From Mycoplasmopsis maculosa (lineage in GTDB: Bacteria > Bacillota_I > Bacilli_A > Mycoplasmatales > Metamycoplasmataceae), in assembly GCF_900660665.1 (NCBI RefSeq), contig NZ_LR215037.1, positions 372,001 to 436,000 of the forward strand: 64,000 nucleotides of DNA. The letters are read 5' to 3'. Positions 58,227 to 64,000 of the stretch are shown here, piece by piece (within the stretch, counting starts at the first letter, position 1; the number at the start of each line of letters is the position of its first letter). Position numbers and translations under genes: made by a program. The notes under the pieces are model-generated. The model worked only from the letters and a program-made list of their open reading frames with translations, was not told where the DNA came from and made no database searches.

Positions 58227-60053
58227 TTATTGTTCTAATTGTGTTTCATATATTTGTTTATAAAAATCACAAGTTTCTAATAATTTATTATGTGTACCTT
58301 GATCTAAAACAAAACCGTTGTTTGATAAAACAAGTATATTATCAGCATTTTTAATAGCACCAATTTTTTGACTTACTATAATTGTTGTGCAGTCATATTT
58401 ATTTCTGATATTATCAATAACTTTTTTTGTTGTAATATTATCTAAAGCACTTGTTGAATCATCCAAAATTAAAACTTTTGGTTTTCTTAAAAGTGTTCTT
58501 GCAATACTAATTCTTTGCTTTTGTCCACCAGAAAGATTACGGCCGCCTTGAGAAACAGGATGATTAATGCCATCTTCAAATTTAGAAATAAATTCGCTAG
58601 CACAAGCATTTTCTAAGGCTTCTTTTATTTCTTCTTCTGTTGCATTTTCTTTTGCAAATAAAAGATTTGACTTAATTGTTCCAGAATATAATAAAGCATC
58701 TTGATAAATTATTCCTAATGAATCATGTAAATTCTTAGTGTTAATTTCTCTTAATTCTTCTCCACCGACTTTTATTGAACCTTCACTATAAATATAATTG
58801 TTCATCAATAAGTTAACTAATGTACTTTTACCAGATCCTGTAGGACCTATTATTCCTAGTGTTTTTCCAAAAGGAATTTTAAAATTAACATCTAATAAAG
58901 AATAGTTCGGAGCTGTTTCATAGTATTTAAAGCTTAATTTATTAACTTCAATATCATAATTTTGAAGTATTTTGCCTTCTTTTACATAAAGATCATCTAC
59001 TTTGTATTCGATAATTTCAATAATTCTTAAAGAAGCAACTCTTGCTTTAAAGAATGAGCCTAAAAACATAAGCATCAATATTATTCCACCAGCCATTAAA
59101 AATAAATAATCAACAAAAATATTTATATTAGCAATTAAAATTTTATATTTTTCTAATTCGGCTGCATCATTTTGCAATCCATTAGATTTTAAAAAGTTAG
59201 CATTATTTGCTGCTATTGAAAAAATTCCAATCATTAATAAATTTAATACCATGAAAAAAATAGGAAACGCAACATTAAAAATCATTGCTTGTTTATATTG
59301 AATTTTATGTCATCTGCTATTTATTTCAGTAATCTTATTCATTCTTTTTTCTTCTAAGTTATAAGTTTTTATAAGTCTTATACCAGAAATATTTTCACCA
59401 ATTGTTTTTGTTACTTCTTCAACAACTTTTTGAGTTTTCTTTAATAATGGACTTGTTGTAATTCCTATTATTACTACCATTATAGCTACAACTGGAATTA
59501 TAGCTACGATTGTTAAAGCCATTTTTCAATCAACTAAAAATGAAAAGACAATACCACCCATTATTAAGAAAATACCTTTAATCATAATAGTTGTACCGTT
59601 TACTAAGAATTCTCAAAATATTGCAATATCATTTGAAACTCTAGTAATAATTGATTCGGATTTTAAATCAGCTATGTTTTTTAAAGATAATTTTTGTATA
59701 CTATTAAATAATTTAACTCTATAAAAATAGCTACTTTCCTCTGACGCATAAATAATAACAATTGTCGATAATAAAGCTAAAAGAGCTGTAACTAAAGTTT
59801 GGACAACAATTGCAACTGTTAACCATTTAAACGCAGTATCATATGGTACATTTTGCCAACTTTGAGGTGCAATCAAATTATTAAAAAATGATATAGTAAA
59901 AGGTTCTCCTTTTTTACTTATCATTAATTTAATATATGAACCAATTAAGTTAGGCAAAAATATATTTGATAAAACGTAAATTAAAACTAAAAAAGCACCA
60001 ACAATAAAAATCGTTTTTATTCTAGCTGGTAAAATTTTAAGCATTTTTATCAT
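58227..60053 (-). CDS. ABC exporter half-transporter, subunit with degenerate ATP site
   Basis: This is a 608-residue protein with a membrane domain (~1-340) and ATPase: Walker A GPTGSGKST near 406, signature LSGGQKQ near 506. The Walker B region reads LILDDSTSALD, with Asp in place of the catalytic Glu, and the H-loop His is replaced by Gln (IVSQKIGAI). Together with a canonical partner this is the hallmark of an asymmetric heterodimer with one non-hydrolysing site. Confidence 0.92.
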
Positions 60054-60127
60054 ATTTCCTCCTTACATAATTAGTACTTTTAGTACATAAATAAATATTT
60101 TATATTATATAAAAAAATATAGTTCTA

Positions 60128-61960
60128 CTATATTTTATTTTTCTTTTGTTTAAAAATTTTATTACCTAAAGTAGAATATTGATCTACAAGTGTTTTAAAA
60201 TAAGCTGTTGCCTCGTTGTAAAAATCTTCACTTAGTAAATCTACTTCTAATCTTTTTAAAGTTTCTAAAGTTGAATATCTAGAACCAGAACTTAAAAATT
60301 CTTTAATATAAATTTTTAAAAAATTCTTATTTTCTTTATATTTTTTAAAAAAGAAGTTTGATACTAAAAGACCTATAGCATACTTGTATACGTAAAAACC
60401 ATAATAAAAATGAGGTACAGTAACTGCTGCTATATTATTTTGTTCATTATACTTTAAGCTTTTTTTAATGTATTTTTTTGTAACTTCATAATAAGTTTTA
60501 GCAAATTCACTATAACTTGGACTTATTTCATTTTTTTCAATTTTATCATATAAATTGTATTCATATTCAGCTCACATAGTTTGTTTATAAACTGTGCCAA
60601 TAAAATTATCTATTATTTTTGAAGTTAAATAAAATTTCTCTTCATCAGTTCTTGAATTATTTAATAAATAATCATATAATATTAATTCATTAAAAGTAGA
60701 AGCTATTTCTGCCAAAAATATTGTGTACATAGAATTAACATAACTATTATTTTTATCTGAAAAATAAGAATGCATTGAATGTCCTAATTCATGAGCTAAT
60801 GTTTCTAATGATTCAAACTCTCCATCATAATTCATTAAAATATATTTTTTATCTACTCCGTATGATTCTCCAATAGAATATGCTCCTGATATTTTATTAT
60901 TAACGCTCATATAGTCTATTCAATTTTCATTAAAAGCCTTTTTTATAGTGTTATAGTATTCATCACCATATGGTTTAAATGCTTCTAGAATTATTTTTTG
61001 TATTTCTTCAATTGAATAATTATTTTTAACTTTTATCAATTCTCTTGCAAAATCATATTTTGAATCATATTTATCTTTAAATTTTAATTCATAAAATTTT
61101 TTGTGACTTTTATTATATTCATAAATATCGCTTTTTATTTTCTTAACATTTTCAAATAATTTTTCTAAAATTGTATTTTCAACTTTATCAGAATAACATA
61201 GCATTTCAATTGAATTTTTATAATTTCTTGTTTTTGCTTCGACAGTTATCATTTTTAAATGATCGTATAATAAATTAGTGAATGACTCTTTGTGAACTAG
61301 TTTTGCCTTTCTAAAATTATCAACAGCTTGTTTTCTTATATCTTTATTTTTGTTTTTTATTAATTTTGAATAACTCACTGAATCTAATATAAATTTTCTT
61401 TTGCCTAATTTAACTTTTTCATAGACTAATTCAGAATCACTTAGTATATCAAATATATTTTCTAATGAAGGAGTTGAAACACTTGTTTTAATAATATATT
61501 CTTCTACATCATTAGATAATTTATGTTTTTTATTATTAATTAGTTCGATTAAACTATTTTTATATTCAGATAATCTAGGATCATCAATCCAACTTTTTAT
61601 TTTTTCAATATTAGCATAAAATCTGTTTGTTTCTGAACCAAATTCATTTATAAATTCTTCAAATATTTTTTGTGATTGTGCTTCTAATTTTTTAATTTCA
61701 GGATCAACTAAATTAATATTACTTTTATTACTTAAATAATTACTAATTTTATTTGTTAGAATTGCTACTTCATCTTCAAACTTTAAAGCTGAAATATAAC
61801 TTTCAATATCATTATATTTTGAATCTTTAATTCTTATCATCTCTTTTGATAAATCTAAATATTCGCTAAATAATTCTTCAATAGTTTTATCTTTTAAAAT
61901 ATCATCTAAGTCAAATTTATACTTTTTGTCAACTTTATCATATGAATCAATTTTTTTCAT
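60128..61960 (-). CDS. pepF: Oligoendopeptidase F
   Basis: This is a 610-residue M3B zinc peptidase. The active site is [15 protein letters not shown] near residue 389 (HExxH) with [17 protein letters not shown] downstream supplying the third zinc ligand. It cleaves short peptides in the cytoplasm for amino-acid supply. Length is normal. Trp TGA codons at about 60917 and 60573 are in frame. Confidence 0.95.
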
Positions 61961-61997
61961 AGTTTTTTCCTCATTTACAAAAATATTTTTTTATTTT

Positions 61998-62024
61998 TTT
62001 ACAATATTAAATATATTGTATAAA
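61998..62024 (+). promoter_or_regulatory. Possible promoter before the small frame at 62036
   Basis: TTTACA (61998-62003) and TATAAA (62019-62024) are spaced by 15 bases. They point right towards 62036 and potA. Confidence 0.4.
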
Positions 62025-62035
62025 ATTGTTGAAAT

Positions 62036-62188
62036 ATGAAAATAGAAAATTTAAAAATGGATGACTTTAAGTCAAAATTCGTACTTTTAAATTTTAATGA
62101 TGATGTTAACCCATCATTACCTTTTTATGTTATCGAATATACAAAATATTTATTCGACAATTCCTCCTTACCTTTTTTTAAAAAATAA
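62036..62188 (+). CDS. Possible 50-residue small protein
   Basis: ATG 62036 to TAA 62188 codes 50 residues (MKIENLKMDDFKSKFVLLNF at the start, ending LPFFKK). A promoter-like pair lies 12 bases upstream, but no clear ribosome site. It reads like genuine protein, with a balanced composition, and may be a small gene or the start of a lost larger one. It precedes potA by 106 bases on the same strand. Family not recognised. Confidence 0.3.
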   Translation: MKIENLKMDDFKSKFVLLNFNDDVNPSLPFYVIEYTKYLFDNSSLPFFKK

Positions 62189-62294
62189 TAATAAAAATTA
62201 ATTAATAACCATTTGGTTGGATTATAACTTCCAATTTTATTTTCTATTTTTGTATTTATATAAGTACATTAATTAAATACTAACAAGGAGAAAA

Positions 62295-63683
62295 ATGAGT
62301 TCTGTTAAAAACAAGGAACAACATATTATTGAACTTAAAGAAATTGTTAAAGAATTTGACAATAAAATAGTTTTAGACAATGTAGACTTAAAAATTAACA
62401 AAGGTGATTTTGTTACATTGCTAGGTCCATCAGGAAGTGGTAAAACTACAATTTTAAGACTTATAGCCGGTTTTGAAAAACCAACTCGTGGTGAAATTTT
62501 ATTTGAAGGTTTAGATATTAAAGATCTTCCACCACATAAACGTGATTTGTCAACTATTTTTCAAGATTACGCTTTATTTCCTCATTTAAATGTTGAAGGA
62601 AATATTAAATTTGCGATGCCTCTTAAAAGAATACCAAGAGAAACTGTAAATGAAAAATATGAAAAATTATTAAAAGTAAAACAAGCTGAATGATCAAAGA
62701 TAGCTCAATCTAAAATAGCTAATTTGCAAAAATTACAGGCTAAATATGAAGAAGATATGTCAAAACTAAAAGAAAATACTTTTTCATATAGAAGAATTCA
62801 AAAATGATTAGATAAATCTGATTTTAACTATTCATATTGAGAAAACTATGTGCAACAACAAACCGAAAGTTTTGAAAATAGATATTTAAAACGTAGATTA
62901 ACAAAAGAAGAAATTAATAGAGAGGTTTCAGAAATTGTTAAATTAGTTGGTTTAGAAGGCAATGAAAAAAGAGCTATTTCTGAGCTAAGTGGCGGTATGA
63001 AACAACGTGTTGCCTTAGCAAGAAGTTTAATTATCGAACCATCAATTTTACTACTTGATGAACCATTAAGTGCTCTAGATGCTAAAATTAGACAAAAAAT
63101 GCAAGTTTTATTAAGAACCGTTCAAAAGAAATTAGGTTTAACATTTATTTTTGTTACTCACGACCAAGATGAAGCTCTTGAACTTTCAGATAAAGTAGCT
63201 GTTATGAGAGGTGGAAAAATTGAACAATACGATACACCTAAAGCTATATATGACTATCCAGTAAACAAATGAGTTGCTTCATTTGTCGGTGATTCAAATA
63301 TTTATAATGGTATTTTCCATTCTGAAGATGCTACTGTAAGTTTTTTAGGAAATAAATTTAAAACTATACACAATGAAGACGATTTTAAAGATAAACAAGA
63401 AGTTGACGTTTTAATTAGACCAGAAGATATAGATATCATTTCTGATGCAGATTCTACTTCAAAAGCTACAAATAGATTAAAAGGTAATGTAGTAGATATT
63501 GCTTACCGTGGTAGTTATTACTACTTAAAAATTATTTTAAATAATAATGATACTATTTATGTTGAAACATCTAAAAAATTCGAATTAGGGGAAACTGTAC
63601 AAATTAGTTGAACAATTGATTCTGTTCACTTAATGGAAAAAGATAGCAAGTGAGATTATTCAACTAATGAATTCAAAAACTAG
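62295..63683 (+). CDS. potA: Spermidine/putrescine ABC importer ATPase
   Basis: This is a 462-residue protein. Walker [10 protein letters not shown] near 45, Q-loop [13 protein letters not shown] near 85, signature [16 protein letters not shown] near 232, Walker [16 protein letters not shown] near 255, switch His [15 protein letters not shown] near 290; TOBE domain at the end. An extra ~75-residue charged segment (about 125-205) splits the ATPase domain between Q-loop and signature. It energises polyamine import with PotB, PotC and a binding protein. The gene overlaps potB by 17 bases. An AAGGAG site precedes ATG. Confidence 0.93.
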
Positions 63684-64000
63684 ATTTAAGCATAATTTAA
63701 ATAAAAGAAGTTTATTAGTACTTCCTTATTTATTAATTGCTATCTTATTAGTTTTTATCCCTATAATTTTAATAATTATAAATGCCTTTGTTCACACAGG
63801 AGACAATGGTATTGATCCTACAATTTTAGTAAGAGATACAAAAACATGAGATAAAATTGGAAGAAGTTTATTAATTGGAGTTCTTTCAGCAATTATTTCA
63901 CTTTTCATTGCTTTCCCTTACTCTTACTTTATTGCAAGAACTAAAAACAAAGTGGTTCAAATTTACGCATTAAGCTTAATATTAAGTCCAATGGTAATTT
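63667..64000 (+). CDS. potB: Spermidine/putrescine ABC importer permease PotB (partial)
   Basis: The first 111 residues are visible; the gene runs off the right edge. A first membrane helix (LVLPYLLIAILLVFIPIILI) and a second (LLIGVLSAIISLFIAFPYSY) fit the permease of a PotABC importer, with the FPYSYFIAR segment common to the family. ATG 63667 lies inside the end of potA, so translation is coupled. Confidence 0.88.

Overview
The window is a low-GC mollicute chromosome, a Mycoplasma-type organism that reads TGA as tryptophan. Three things show this. Nearly all long genes are open only when TGA is sense. A tRNA-Trp with anticodon TCA lies at 17175-17249. Many lipoproteins, a DUF31 peptidase family and pseudogenes broken at A/T runs are also typical. 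I cannot name the species from sequence alone.

Layout. 1-5.8 kb (minus): a large SF1 helicase with an unknown overlapping partner, then a PnuC-like transporter gene ruined by about six frameshifts. 5.9-7.3 kb: a decayed IS30-family element. 7.3-13.5 kb (minus): an acquired restriction-modification island made of an HTH regulator, two D12-class adenine methyltransferases, an unknown protein, a McrB/LlaJI-like ATPase and a LlaJI-like nuclease. It is less AT-rich than its surroundings, writes nearly all Trp as TGG, and has two ATGA start/stop overlaps that only make sense in an organism where TGA is a stop. 14.2-24.4 kb: housekeeping genes (tRNA-Thr, tyrS, a tRNA-binding protein, degV, tRNA-Trp, acpP, prmC-prfA, a YitT-like membrane protein, an unknown gene with gyrB, trxA). 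24.4-25.8 kb: an intact IS30-family element that has duplicated a 31-bp hairpin at its target.

26-39 kb: two paralogous surface loci, facing each other, each pairing a giant DUF31 serine-peptidase lipoprotein with a lipoprotein that has a discoidin-like domain. In each locus one of the two genes is out of frame by one base at a poly(A) run just after the lipoprotein signal. A DUF4011-type pseudogene lies between the loci.

39-50 kb: der-cmk, a three-repeat lipoprotein, a HAD hydrolase, two tandem deoxynucleoside kinases, a purine nucleoside phosphorylase, rmuC, and rpsP-trmD-rplS. 50.7-50.9 kb: tRNA-Leu and tRNA-Lys. 51-55 kb: a type III restriction-modification system whose mod gene carries an AG-dinucleotide tract and is now out of frame, one AG unit away from being in frame. 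55-64 kb: an unknown membrane protein, a heterodimeric ABC exporter, oligoendopeptidase F, and the start of a spermidine/putrescine importer (potA, potB).

How the parts relate. Salvage is represented by two nucleoside kinases and a phosphorylase, with polyamine import at the right edge and a lost pyridine-nucleotide importer at the left. Host interaction is represented by the DUF31/discoidin loci and the repeat lipoprotein. DNA defence and exchange are represented by two restriction systems, a helicase cassette and two IS copies. Several of these accessory genes carry simple-sequence tracts that could switch them on and off.
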